Positions 9,575-20,313 of a DNA stretch of 64,000 nucleotides are shown piece by piece. The notes beneath the pieces are model-generated. The model made no database searches and had not been told where the DNA came from. It saw only the letters and a program-made list of their open reading frames with translations. Position 1 is the stretch's first letter. Each line of letters begins with the position of its first letter. The position numbers and the translations under genes are program-made. Source of the DNA: Karstenula rhodostoma CBS 690.94 (Eukaryota; Ascomycota; Dothideomycetes; Pleosporales; Didymosphaeriaceae); NCBI GenBank assembly GCA_010093485.1, contig MU001498.1, positions 859,697 through 923,696 of the forward strand, in the 5' to 3' direction.

Positions 9575-11898
9575 TTACAGCACATTACGCCATCTCCTCC
9601 ACCACGACCCATCTTCATCCGTCTCTCTATTTCCCACGTCCCCCTTCTCAAAATCTTTCTCCTTCTTCCTCTTCACAAAGGCCGGATGTATCTCATCCCT
9701 ACATTCACCGCCGCACTTCCCACATTTCCACCATCGCATCCCATCCTTCAACACCATTTTGCAAGATCCACACTTCGAGTTCTCCTTGTATGCTATATCC
9801 CTTACCTCCTGGTGGTATCGTTTGTGTCGTTCAGCTTGCAGAGTATCGACATGTTTGTCCATGCAGGAGCGACAGACGTCTTGAAACTCGTTGCTGCGAT
9901 CGGTGATGTAGCATTTGCAGGTTTTCTTGTAGCCGCGAGGATGCCTCGCAAAGGACTTGTAGTAGCAGCTCTCGCAATAGGGTTTGCATCCGGTTACGTG
10001 GCGGCGACCGGATAGGCCAGGCCAGAGGGGGTTGCGTTGGCAGGAGCCGCAAATTTTGTTGTTGCAATAGAGGCATTTCGATTCCTCCGCAATACTGCAA
10101 CCTATATATTCGAGGTTAGTTTATTGGTTCGAAGACCAAACCCATTCGGTGTAGTGCCGTGGCAACTTGGGAATGGCAAGACCCATGTAAGGTTGACAGT
10201 ACTCACAATGTCGCGTTAACTTTGGCACCCGGTAGTCGAGGTCCCTGGGTGGGTACACAACTTCTCGTACTGCTCTGCACGTCAAACTCAGGTTGACGAC
10301 ATCCTCGAAGTGTAAATAGTCGACCATGTTCAGCAGTACATGCTCGATCGCAAGAACATCCGTCAGCTTCGATTTCGGTGCTTCGAAGCTTTGGTATTGC
10401 GGTATGAACTGCGTCTGCGGTGGTACCTGGAGATCTTTGGTGCTGCGCAGCTCCGCCACACCTTTTCTGGTATAGCTGAGCCAGAGGCGTATGCGTGGGA
10501 GGACACCATCACGAACTAGAAGAAAGGGGGCGATGATGATGAAAAGGAGCCACACAAACGGGCGTATTGGGTTGAGGAGGCTGAATTCGCGCTCGTCGAA
10601 GAACACGCTGATATAAGCGAGGAGGAATTGGAAGAAGCTGTGTAAATATCGTTAGTGAAGATAGTGCTTGGTAAGGTCGATCAGTATTTGCGCGATGCGA
10701 CCAAAAACATGCGCCTCTAGCCATCAGCGGAAGACTGGATGATGAACGTACACAACGGCAGTCGCTACTGTCCAACCAGCGACCATATTCTTACAAATCG
10801 CCTCGGCCTTGTCGACATTGTTTCTATCGAGGTCTGCAGCGAGCGTAAACATACTTGGATAACCATCCACTACCTGCCAATTCATGGCTTTGCCCCCTTT
10901 GCAGCCATTTAAAGAGGCTGGTAGAAATTGGGCTTGCATGCTAACGCCCATAGTGATGGTTATAGCGAGGGCTAAGTTGGCGATCCCGTAGAGCAGGGTC
11001 CATGAGCCGTACCACTTCTTGAGTAAAAGAGTAGCGAGGAAGACCCAAGGAAAGAGGATGACACACTGATATCGGTCAGCCAGATTTTCGCAATGACAAG
11101 GTCCATCCAGGGATTCGGCTGCTATGGTGAAGCGAGAGAAGTACAGTACGCACCCCGATATATGTCATCAAGAAGCTAAGTCCCATTTTGGGATTGTAGG
11201 GATGCTGTGACAACTGCGGATATCTCTTGACTAAGAGGTAGTTGCTGCGGGCGGTGAAAGCCGCCATGGCGGTCGGTATGACCAAGATCAGATGAATAGT
11301 CCACATCCAGGCCCTTGTTGCTACTTCATTGCACCTGCTTAGCTCGGTAGGCTGCCATCCAAAACAGCCTGTGAGAAAGCGGAGGCGTGGTGCCATTTTG
11401 GGCGGGTGCGACCCGTCGTAGGGCAGCTCTGTTCGAGGAGTACCATGCAGCCAAAGCACCAAGGCCTTGCGAAGTGAATCCGTGCGATTGGTGTATGTCG
11501 CGGGCAAGTGTAGTAAGAGTGAAGGACGTTAGTGACAGGTTGAAAATAGGACCAGAATTCTTGTTGAAGCTACGATGGGATCCAGGCTTTTTGGTTGCAA
11601 TACCGGTGGATGCTGGCGAGCCAGACCGGGTTGCCGCTCGCTCGTGTGCGGCCTCGCTAGGATCTGGCTTCACCGGTTTGCTCGTAGAGGAGGCAAGCTA
11701 GTCACGTAGGCTGGCGAAAACAGCCAGGCTCCAGGGCTTGACGGTTACAACAACGGTAGCGGGCGTGAGAAGAATAACGTGAGCGATGGGACGAAAGAAT
11801 ACGCTTATCGTGAATGGCGTCGGTGATGCACGATAGAGTGTCTGCTGCATGGTTGTTGAGCAGGCTGAAGTGTGGTTGACCCCACCACAGCACTGCAT
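9575..11898 (-). CDS. Multi-spanning membrane protein with F-box-like motif and Cys-rich zinc-ribbon tail
   Basis: Multi-exon minus-strand gene. The N-terminus begins at ATG 11898 (MQCCGGVNH) and includes the hydrophobic stretch PIAHVILLTPATVVV. Later exons give helices WMWTIHLILVIPTAMAAF, VILFPWVFLATLLL, LALAITITMGV and FVWLLFIIIAPFLLV. A segment LLNMVDYLHFEDVVNLSLTC resembles an F-box. The C-terminal exons (from about 10100) carry many CxxC pairs (CLYCNNKICGSC, CESC, CRSC, CGSC, KCGKCGGEC), suggesting one or two zinc-binding ribbons. Between 11507 and 11326 two frames are open. Splicing from a GTACTC donor after GALAAW to the AG before CNEVATRAW joins them cleanly. An in-frame TAG at 11700-11698 requires another small intron. 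The function is unknown; a membrane-bound ubiquitin-ligase adaptor is one reading. Confidence 0.65.
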
Positions 11899-12179
11899 CA
11901 ACGCTCGTTGGTCAGCCTCAGGCCTCCCTGCGGCGGCTCACAGCCACGCCGTGCCTGTGACACCCAAGGTTCTACGTCAATCACATGACGGGCATTTTCA
12001 ACACGGGACAGCACAGATACTTGTCGCCTACGACGTGCCGATTGTTAGCACAACGAGCTTAGCCGTTAGCGCTACGTTGGTTTATGCGTTAGTATGCAAG
12101 TAAGAGAGGAATTGCGCAGTCTAGGTTCTCGCGCAAGAAGACCGCGTAAAAGTGTTTGTTGACGCCCATACTCGAGCTG
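11899..12179. other. Short intergenic between two minus-strand genes
   Basis: About 280 bp containing the CWC27 3' flank and the upstream region of the membrane F-box-like gene. No motif of note seen. Confidence 0.4.
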
Positions 12180-13700
12180 TTAGATCTTCATCTTCCGCTT
12201 GCCTTTCGCGTTGTCCCACTCCCTTTTCCCTTTCCGGTCCACCTTGAATTCTTTCGCCTTCTCGAGCGGATCAATGACTACCAGATCCTCCTCGTTCTTT
12301 CTCTTCCACTCCAGATCTTTACCCAATCGATCTTTGGCAAAGCTCAACGAATGAGCCATCCAGCCAATGTCGTCATCCGACTCCTCCTCGTCCTGTTTGT
12401 CCCAGGCTGTGCATGATTGACAACCCATTACAAAGTGGAGGTCACACGGTACCTCTTCCTCGTCCGCCGCAGTTTTGCTGCCATTCGCCTCATCCGCAGG
12501 TTCTACGACCGCCTCAGGCAGTCCAGGCGACTTCATCTTGGTATCTGCGGGCGCCGCAGATTCAAGTTTGGACTTGAACTTGGTCAAGATGTCGAGTGTA
12601 GTCTTCTCTGAAGCGGCACTGCTTGCGGCGCCCCTCTTTCGGCCTTTCGTGGTACTGGTCGGTACCATCGAGTCCAGCAGCGACTTTTTCTTTGCAGGCT
12701 CTGCTCGCTGCGATCCCGTATTTCGCTTCATCGACGCCTTGAGTTCCGCAATCTGTGCATTAACGCGGTCGAGTTTGGACTGCTTTTCTGTTTCTGGTGA
12801 AAGCTCCCTAGGCGGAGGGGTTGGCTCCTTCTGTCGGGGAGGCGAGGCTTGTGCTGGTTTTGATGCCGGTCTGGGAGACGGCGAGCGCGATGGGGACTTG
12901 CGTGGTCTGCGGATGGGTATGGCTTTCTCTTCTTTTGGCACTTTAGGCACTTTAGGCACCGGCGTGTCATCCAAGACCGACGGTGTTTGCGCGCCCGCGC
13001 TGACTAGCTTCGTGTTGTACTTTGCCTTCTTCGCCACGGGTGCAGACTCTGCGCCTTCTCCCTCATCATCGCCGAAACTAACCAGGTTCTTGCCCGCCTT
13101 TCGCTTGGTTTTCTTCGGTTTCTTGGTGTCTGGCTCCGTTCTCTGTGCAACCTGCTCTTTCTTGACCATGTCTTCAAAGGGATTGATGATGATCTCGGCG
13201 CTCGTTACTCTCGTAGGATACAGGGGCCTGTCCTCGCTCCCCTCTGCGATCTCTGTCTCGGCCATTTTCATCAGGTTGTAGATGGTGTCTCCCGCCACCC
13301 TTCCAAACATTGTGTTCTGCCCCTGCAGCTCTGGCGTGTTGGCCAGGGTAAGGAAGAACTGGCTGCCGTTGTCGTCCTTCTTGCCCGTGTTTGCCATGCC
13401 CAGCAAGCCTCTCCGATTGAACTTGAGCCGGCTGTGGAACTCGTCGGCAAAGGGCTCGCCATCGTAGCTACTTTCGCCGCCCTGGCCAGTGCCGGTCGGG
13501 TCTCCGCCCTGCAGGATGAATTCCTTGACGAGGCGGTGGAAGACGGTGTTGTCGTAGTAGCCGTCGAGGCATAGCTGCAGGAAGTTGCGCGACGTGACGG
13601 GCGTCTGTTTCGCGAAGAGCTCGAGCTCGAGGTCGCCGGTGGTCGTGTGCAGGACCACCTTGGCCGTGGGATGCGGCTCGAGATTGTACGTGGAGGCCAT
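12180..13700 (-). CDS. CWC27: Spliceosomal peptidyl-prolyl isomerase CWC27
   Basis: Single-exon gene of 506 codons. The N-terminal ~165 residues form a cyclophilin domain (TTTGDLELELFAKQTPVTSR, FHRLVKEFILQGGDPTGTGQ, NGSQFFLTLANTPELQGQNT, MFGRVAGDT). A long disordered region follows, rich in Lys, Pro, Ser and Glu, including KKPKKTKRKAGK and SPSRSPSPR. The C-terminal block CDLHFVMGCQSCTAWDKQ, then DDDIGWMAHSLSFAKDRLGKD and a lysine-rich tail, is the signature of fungal CWC27 of the activated spliceosome. The ATG at 13700 (MASTYNLEPHPTAK) is preferred. An in-frame ATG at 13823 would add 41 low-complexity residues and is less likely. CWC27-type cyclophilins often lack an optimal catalytic site, so it may act as a scaffold more than an isomerase. 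Confidence 0.93.
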   Translation of the reverse strand: MASTYNLEPHPTAKVVLHTTTGDLELELFAKQTPVTSRNFLQLCLDGYYDNTVFHRLVKEFILQGGDPTGTGQGGESSYDGEPFADEFHSRLKFNRRGLLGMANTGKKDDNGSQFFLTLANTPELQGQNTMFGRVAGDTIYNLMKMAETEIAEGSEDRPLYPTRVTSAEIIINPFEDMVKKEQVAQRTEPDTKKPKKTKRKAGKNLVSFGDDEGEGAESAPVAKKAKYNTKLVSAGAQTPSVLDDTPVPKVPKVPKEEKAIPIRRPRKSPSRSPSPRPASKPAQASPPRQKEPTPPPRELSPETEKQSKLDRVNAQIAELKASMKRNTGSQRAEPAKKKSLLDSMVPTSTTKGRKRGAASSAASEKTTLDILTKFKSKLESAAPADTKMKSPGLPEAVVEPADEANGSKTAADEEEVPCDLHFVMGCQSCTAWDKQDEEESDDDIGWMAHSLSFAKDRLGKDLEWKRKNEEDLVVIDPLEKAKEFKVDRKGKREWDNAKGKRKMKI

Positions 13701-14091
13701 GGTTCGGGCGGGCGTGCGGACGGACGATGCGGCGTGCAGCGACTGCGCGTGTGTATGCGCTCGTGATGTTTGCGACTGCTGCAATTCTGCCAGTGAACGC
13801 ACCTTGACCGTTGACCGCCCCACGGACGGCGCTAGTGCTGCGTTCGGTAAGGTGCCCGCCTGATTTCGTCGTGTGGGCAGACGTCACACACCTGGCACAA
13901 ACCACGCGCGTCTTGCTCGGCGCGTGTGCTGTCCTTCTAACATCCTCCTTCACGACACAACCAGGCATTCCTACAGCTGAGATCATGCGGCACGTTGGCA
14001 TATAACCTCTCGCCGCAGTCCTCGCTCCCTCTCTTCCTTCAGCCCTACATTGCGTCATTGGCTCTCACCTGCATTAGCCCCGTGTCTCAAG
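13701..14091. promoter_or_regulatory. Divergent promoter between CWC27 and the MBOAT gene
   Basis: About 390 bp separate the two start codons, so both promoters must lie here. No TATA box stands out, in line with two housekeeping genes. Some of the sequence is an in-frame extension of CWC27 and is probably its 5' leader. Confidence 0.45.
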
Positions 14092-16092
14092 ATGCTACCA
14101 TACATCAATGCCCGTATGTTCATACCCGACCCTGGATGCCTGTAAACCACTAACCAAGGGATAAAAGCGTTTGAATATGTCGGCAGCTCGCTTGGGACTT
14201 CTGCAGACGAGTGTAGGTGATCTGAAACCTGTATTGTTGGTCACAGCTGATGTCTTCCAGTGAAGCTCGTCTTCACCTTCTACCTCTCCTTCCCGCTTGC
14301 TGCAGTCCTCAAGCGTATACCGGACAAAGCACCATGGCAGAAGAATCTTTTCATAATAGCGTAAACCCCTCTCTTCCATACATCGATCGCACCATCCAAC
14401 TGACTTTGGCCAAGTGTGTCTCTCTTCTACCTCGTCGGTCTTTTTGATCTCTGGGATGGTCTCCTGACTCTGATGATAAGCGCCTATGGTGCCTACTTCA
14501 TTGCTGCCAAAATCGACTCGCCGTTCATGCCATGGATCGGCTTTGTCTTCCTCATGGGGCATATGTCTGTCAGTCATATCGCACGCCAGAGGATGAACGA
14601 CCCTTCAGCCACCGATATCACCGGCGCCCAAATGGTCATGGTCATGAAACTCACTGCTTTCTGCTGGAACGTTCAGGATGGTCGACTCCCAGACGCTGAC
14701 CTCACTGATTTCCAGAGAGAGCACGCTGTTCAAACTATGCCGAGCCTACTCGACTACACGGGATACTTCTTGTTCTTCCCTGCACTCATGGCCGGGCCTG
14801 CGTTCGACTACTGTGATTACAGCCGCTACATCAGTACCACCATGTTTACACTTCCTCCAGGAGTTGATCCGTCAAAAGCACCACCAACCCGCAAGAAGCG
14901 TAAGATTCCTCGAAGCGGAACACCAGCTACTATCAAAGGCGTCATTGGCTCACTCTGGATCTTTGCCTTTTTAAAGTTCTCGTCATGGTACGCGGTAGAC
15001 ATGTATCTATCAGACGAATTCCTCAAATACGGGTTCTTGCGTCGCATTTGGCTTCTGTACATGCTGGGCATTACCACCCGTATGAAGTACTATGGTGTCT
15101 GGAGTCTTTCTGAAGGTAGTTGCATCCTGGCAGGAATCGGATACAATGGCCTCGATCCAGCGACGGGTCGAGCGAAGTGGGATCGCCTTACCAACGTCAA
15201 GCCTATGGAGGTCGAACTCGCCCAGAATACGCGAGCATACCTCGGAGGATGGAACATCAACACGAACAACTGGTTGCGCAACTACATGTACCTACGTGTT
15301 ACACCAAAGGGCAAGAAGCCCGGATTCCGAGCTACACTGGCAACTTTCGTCACCAGCGCCTTTTGGCACGGCTTCTATCCCGGATACTATCTCGCCTTTA
15401 TACTTGCGTCGTTCCTGCAGACTATTGCAAAGAGTGCGTAAACCTCTTATATAGATTTGTATTGAACCAGGATCGACGCTAACATACTTACAGATGCCCG
15501 TCGACTGATTCGCCCACTATTCATGACGCCCGACGGAAAGCAACCTCTCCCCTCCAAGAGATACTACGATGTCTTTACCTGGCTCCTCACCCAGGCTGTC
15601 TTCGCATTCACCGTTGCCCCATTTATTCTTCTCACCTTCAGCAGCACCTGGCTCGTCTGGTCTCGTGTCTACTTCTACACGCTCATCGGTGTCGTCGCGT
15701 CATTTGCCGCCTTCTCTCGCTCTCTTCCATTCCGGCGTCACCTGCAGAAGATGCAAACCGCTCGCCAGCCGGCTTCTTCCAACGAAGACATCGAAAAGGT
15801 GGCAAAGGAGGAGGTCGAGGCGGATTTGAAGCGCAGACAGTCGGCGTTGAGTGTGAACAGCAATGCTTCGAGCGTGCGGAAAGCGCCTACGCTCGGAATA
15901 GCTGACGATCCAGAAGCAGAAGTTGAAGAGATTGTGCGAGAGGTCATGCAGGAGATTGAGGATAGGAGGCGCAGAGGAAGCATGATGCAGGGGTTCGACA
16001 TCAAGGCTGCGGTGAGGGACAAGATGCAGGAGTTCCAAAAGGGGTCGAAGGGTGCGCTTGGTGGCGTTGGTGGCATCGGGAAGAGTGCGTGA
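14092..16092 (+). CDS. ALE1: Lysophospholipid acyltransferase of the MBOAT family (Ale1/LPT1-like)
   Basis: ER multi-pass enzyme that re-acylates lysophospholipids in the Lands cycle. The start ATG 14092 (MLPYINA) lies in a 22-nt first exon. Small introns then join FEYVGSSLGTSADEL, KLVFTFYLSFPLAAVLKRIP and a long exon from about 14408. Motifs are TAFCWNVQDGR, the central MAGPAFDYCDYSRYI, ITTRMKYYGVWSLSEG, NINTNNWLRNYMYLR and the catalytic-histidine segment FVTSAFWHGFYPGYY, all diagnostic of LPLAT-type MBOATs. The last exon begins at 15495 after a GT-AG intron and holds two more helices and a charged cytosolic tail rich in Glu/Lys/Arg with VEEIVREVMQEIEDRRRRGS. The tail is longer than in yeast Ale1, as in other filamentous fungi. 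It is divergent from CWC27. Confidence 0.93.
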
Positions 16093-16797
16093 TCCCGGAA
16101 GCGTCTAACGATTTCCCGTACAAGAGCTTGGCTCATGGATAGGTTTCCTGCATCGCTCGGTGTTGGAGGTTCAAATCTTGAGGCTGGAGATTTGGCAACA
16201 TGAAACCATGACGTGTGATGGAAATATTGCTATACATGAAGCGTTGTTCCGCTGAACAACATAGTGCGACCAAGTTCGAGAAAACAACATACCGACAGAA
16301 ACATCCATCAAGGTCTGACTCTTGCACATTGGGCATCAATAGCGCAACCTGGTGGTGTTACTTGCAAGGGCACCAGCAACGCCATCCTCCAGACTCTCTC
16401 ATCGAAAAATCGGTCTGCGATCAGCATACAGCGTCACAACACCAAGGCGTCCCCCAGAGACAAGGAGGCTCACGCTCCGTTCCGCATCTAGTTTAGCGGC
16501 AGAAATAGTACGTACTTAAATCAAACATGTGGTCGCAAAATCCGTCGTTATATTAAGTGCGCCCAGCATGTTAATTGCGCTGCCGGCTTCCACATCCTAG
16601 CGACTCGTACCACGCGACGCCCCACAATATCCCACCAGTGGGCGCGCCTCTTGAGCCGCATCTTCGCACCACCCGCAATATACGGGGTTCTGATGTAGGC
16701 TAGGCGTGGGTGGTCTCGAGACTGCATGCCAGAGGCGAAGTTCCTTAGAAGCCGCCAGTGAGCGCGCTGGCGTGTTTCCGAGAGATGAGAGGCAAAG
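16093..16797. other. Intergenic, 0.7 kb, no supported gene
   Basis: Contains the 3' region of the acyltransferase and upstream DNA of the AA9 gene. ORFs on both strands here lack any recognisable motif. A 322-codon minus-strand ORF runs from here across the AA9 gene as its antisense shadow. Confidence 0.45.
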
Positions 16798-16803
16798 TAT
16801 AAA
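16798..16803 (+). promoter_or_regulatory. TATA box of the AA9 gene
   Basis: TATAAA lies 73 bp upstream of the start codon at 16871, in AAAGTATAAAGGCGG. This spacing is normal for inducible fungal secreted-enzyme genes. Confidence 0.55.
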
Positions 16804-16870
16804 GGCGGGTGATGACGGTGGTTTAAGTTGATCGACAGGAACGAAAACCGATCTTCGACAATACGACAAG

Positions 16871-17756
16871 ATGAAGGCTTCTCTTGCGGCTGTTACGGCG
16901 TTCGCGGCGACGGTGATGGGCCACGGGTTTGTGAACAACTTCACGACTGATGGGAAGTTTAACCAGGGTTTCCTGCGTACGTCCCTCCCTTCCCCGACAC
17001 AGGATTCTCGACAACAACAACAACACCTCGGCCGATAGGTGGCTGACGCAGTACAGTGGACTACTACTACCAAAAAGTCAACACGGGCTCCTTCCCCGCC
17101 ATCGCCGCTTGGTACGCTGAGAATCTTGACTCCGGCTTCGTCGCCCCCGACGCCTACCAAACCGCCGACATCAACTGCCACAAGAACTCCGCACCGGGCG
17201 CTCTCACCGCGACCGTCAAGGCCGGCGGCAGTCTCACGTTCTCGTGGGGCCCCGACGCGTGGCCGCACCCGTACGGCCCCATCCTGGGCTACGTCGCCGC
17301 GTGCAACGGGGACTGCACGAAAGTCGTCAAGACGAACCTGCAGTGGGTCAAGATCCAGGCCGAGGGCATCGACTACGCGAGCCAGGTGTGGGCGAGCCAG
17401 AAGCTGGTGAGCCAGGGGGGGAAGTGGACGTTGACCGTCCCTGCTTCGCTCAAGGCTGGGAACTACGTCTTCAGGCACGAGATCATTGCGTGAGTCACCG
17501 CTCTTAGTTGGACTGTGGACTGCGTGTGTGAGACTTACTAACGCCTGGCAGTTTGCACGGCGCAAACTCCCCCAACGGAGCGCAAAACTACCCGCAGTGC
17601 TTCAACGTTGCCGTCACGGGGTCCGGCACCAAGACGCTGCCTGCGGGTACGGCTGGCACGGCGCTGTACAAGTCGAATGACCCGGGCATTCTGCTGAATC
17701 CGTATACAACTATTACGAACTATGTGATTCCGGGGCCGGCGCTGTGGACTGGATAG
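16871..17756 (+). CDS. AA9 lytic polysaccharide monooxygenase (formerly GH61)
   Basis: Secreted copper enzyme that oxidatively cleaves cellulose or related glucans. Three exons (16871-16976, 17057-17489, 17552-17756) give 247 aa. The 17-residue signal peptide [17 protein letters not shown] is followed by HGFVNNF, so the mature N-terminus is the copper-ligating His1 of the histidine brace. Other hallmarks are [37 protein letters not shown], the [21 protein letters not shown] block, and the [19 protein letters not shown] segment with the active-site Gln/aromatic region and the disulphide Cys. No carbohydrate-binding module or linker follows the catalytic domain. It lies tail-to-tail with the GMC oxidoreductase ending at 18315, a possible redox partner. 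Confidence 0.95.
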
Positions 17757-18314
17757 GTGGCTGTTGGGGCGATGTGGGAGGTGGATAGAAGAAATCGAAC
17801 GTTCTAGAATGTTTTTTTTTCTTTTCTCTGTGCATTTGTGTCTCGACGTGATGATGGAAGATGATGATTCATAATGCGTGTAGCTGAAGTTACTTTCAAG
17901 GGAACTCTCGCTTAGGTGAGGACAACTCACACTTTTGAGATGTTTGCTTTCCGTCTTTAAGATAGGTATTGGTAAGGGATAGCCATCATGATGCGAGCGC
18001 TGTCAGAGCAAGGGTGGTCTGATAGCAGTACAGAGGCAATCGAGGGGGAAAGTGACTAAATAGCGACCAATCTAGATGCGGATTAAGACACCACAGCAAG
18101 CGCGAGGGGCAGTATTGAATGGTTTGACGATGGTCAAGTCGGTATAAGTATCGACGATAAGTTGTTTAAAGAGCGATCAATTGGACTAGGATGAGCAAGG
18201 ACTCAAGTGTCCAGAAGATCGCCGTATCGTTACGAGGTTCATAAGATCATTTCTGACGAGTGGATCGCCATCGACGTTCCCTTGAATGTACCCTGTTCGC
18301 TGGAAAGTCTGAAA
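17757..18314. other. Convergent intergenic region between AA9 and GMC genes
   Basis: Roughly 560 bp holding the two 3' ends. Beyond a T-rich tract just after the AA9 stop (near 17812-17825), probably in the 3' untranslated region, nothing recognisable is seen. Confidence 0.45.
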
Positions 18315-20313
18315 CTAGTCTTTCGTCCACTGCTCGTCGGCCAAGCCTTCTAAGATCACGTCGGTAGCCTTCTCGCTGATCATCATGGTCGGGAGCACCG
18401 GGAAAGCTATTGGTCATCAGCATTCGGTATTCCTTGCATCACTCTTTACAGATGCACTTACCCCCAGGCACCTTCGGGAACGAACTCGCGTCTACAACCC
18501 GCAATCCAACCACCTTCCTAACCTTGAACTCGCTGTCCAAAACCGCAAAGCGGTCATCGTCTGCGCCGATACGAGCACTACTAGACGCATGGTGGCTGTA
18601 CGCTTGCTCCTTAATGTACGTCTTCTGCGCAGCCGCGGTGCAATTTTGCTTTCCAATCGTGCCTTCACAGGGATGCTTCTCCTGGAATGGCGCCAACGAG
18701 TCCGTCTCGGATGCGTTGACCTTGGACAGCCACGACCTGACCCATTTAACGCCTTCCAGTATTGCAGTCAGATCTTGCTCAGCTCCGTTCTTGAAGAAGT
18801 TGAGATTGATAGCAGGAACATCCCGCGGATTGGTCGATTGCAGCTCGATGGTGCCAGCCTGGCTTCTGGGGTTCATATGCACCAGTGCGCACTCGTACTC
18901 CCGTGGTCCATAGTCTCCTGTGAAGTTCTTCTCGGGGATGTTGGGAAATCCAGGCCAGAATCCCTCGAAGGCGAAGTTCCCGCACCACATGTAGATGTCG
19001 CGGATCTTGCCGACACTGCTCTTGAAGAAGTTGGGGAAGATGTTGTGGCCGACGTTGACGTCGCGTTTGGCGAGGGACAAAATGCCAGCTTCGTAGTTGT
19101 CGGCGACTTGTTGGCCTACGCCAGGGAGGTCGGCGATGACAGGGATCTTGAATTTTTCGAGTTGTTTGCGGGGACCGATGCCGGAGAGAAGGAGCAGTTG
19201 TGGTGTGTTGAAGGCACCGCCTGAGATGATGACTTCGCGGGAGGCGTAGACTTTGCCGGGTCTGCCGGTGATGTTGGCGTTGGAGCGAGGATCAGCGGAG
19301 TAGAGGGATTTGCCTTGGAGGTACTCTACACCTGCAGCCTTCTTCCTCGGAGCGGTCCCGGTACTCTTGAAGATGATTTTGGTAGCAAGCGTGTCGAGTG
19401 AGAGAGTCAACGGGAATTTGTTTTCGGCTACGGTGTCGCGGACGTAGTATCCAGGGGAGGAACGGCGACCGTTCGGGTTGATATGGCTGACGCCTCCGAA
19501 AGGTCCTACCAGATTGTCGCGATTGGCTTGGTTGCCATTCATATCCCGGGCGAGAAGACTGATAGTATCAGATGTCTTGTATCCTGCAGCCTGAGCGGCG
19601 AGGGTAGTCAGCTCTCTTGCATCCTCGAACCCTGCATAGCCCGAGTCAAGCATGGTAGTGTCAAGCCAGCCATCGTGTCCATGAACATAACTGCTGTTGT
19701 AATGTGCCTTCTCGAGCTTGACAAGGTATTTGCGCATGTTCTCAGCTGACCATGACTCATCGCCAGTCGTCTCCGCAATATCGTTCCAGTCCACATCGTT
19801 AGGATTCTGTATCGTGCGTGTCAGTGACTAATTGTTGCAAGGAGGAGTGGCACTCACCATAGTCAAGCACCCATTGTGCATTGCGCAGCCTCCCAATGTT
19901 CCAGCACGAGGATAGTAAATTCCAAGAGGCTTTGCACCCGTCGGCGGATCAGTACCGACATAGAAGCTGCCGTCTGCCTTCTTCCAGGTGCGGTGGAGAT
20001 ACCGAGCTTCTCGCGCTGCATCATCGGAGTGCTTGACAAAAAAGTCCCATCTGGTCGCGGGATCGTTGCCAGCAGCATTGAAGTTGACCCATTGCGAGAC
20101 GTTCAAGTTCTCAGTTTGATCTTCTCCCGCTTCAAGAAGAAGCACAGAGTGTCCTGCTCTCGCGAGGTTTGCCGCGAGTGGACCACCTCCGGGGCCAGAA
20201 CCTACAACAATGTACTCGTAGGTCTTTTTGTTGATATCTGGCGGAGCCGCAGAAGATAGACAGAATAATGCTAGATAGGCGAGGCTGGACACCAAAGTCA
20301 GTACGGGAGCCAT
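18315..20313 (-). CDS. Secreted GMC oxidoreductase (AA3_2-like)
   Basis: FAD-dependent alcohol/sugar oxidase or dehydrogenase. Exons 20313-19858, 19806-18462 and 18406-18315 join in frame. The last short exon adds the conserved end AFPVLPTMMISEKATDVILE. ATG 20313 starts a signal peptide (MAPVLTLVSSLAYLALFCLS). The Rossmann motif VVGSGPGGGPLAANLARAG and LLLEAGED bind the FAD ADP moiety. GGCAMHNG is the flavin-attachment-region loop, VIISGGAFNTPQLLLLSGIG is the GMC signature 2, and HHASSSARIG carries the catalytic His-His, with VVDASSFPKVPG following. There is no cytochrome domain, so it is not a cellobiose dehydrogenase. Such enzymes can supply electrons or H2O2 to LPMOs, which fits the neighbouring AA9 gene. 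The substrate is unknown. Confidence 0.93.

Noticed and set aside
11326..11507. Frameshift in the multi-spanning F-box-like gene, since two frames overlap
   Set aside because: A GT-AG intron after GALAAW to the AG before CNEVATRAW joins the frames without any indel.
13701..13823. 41-residue N-terminal extension of CWC27
   Set aside because: Low-complexity sequence; the cyclophilin domain begins a few residues after the ATG at 13700, as usual in the family.
16597..17565. 322-codon minus-strand ORF antisense to the AA9 gene
   Set aside because: It is the codon-position shadow of a GC-rich real gene; its sequence is Arg/Ala/Val-rich without domains.
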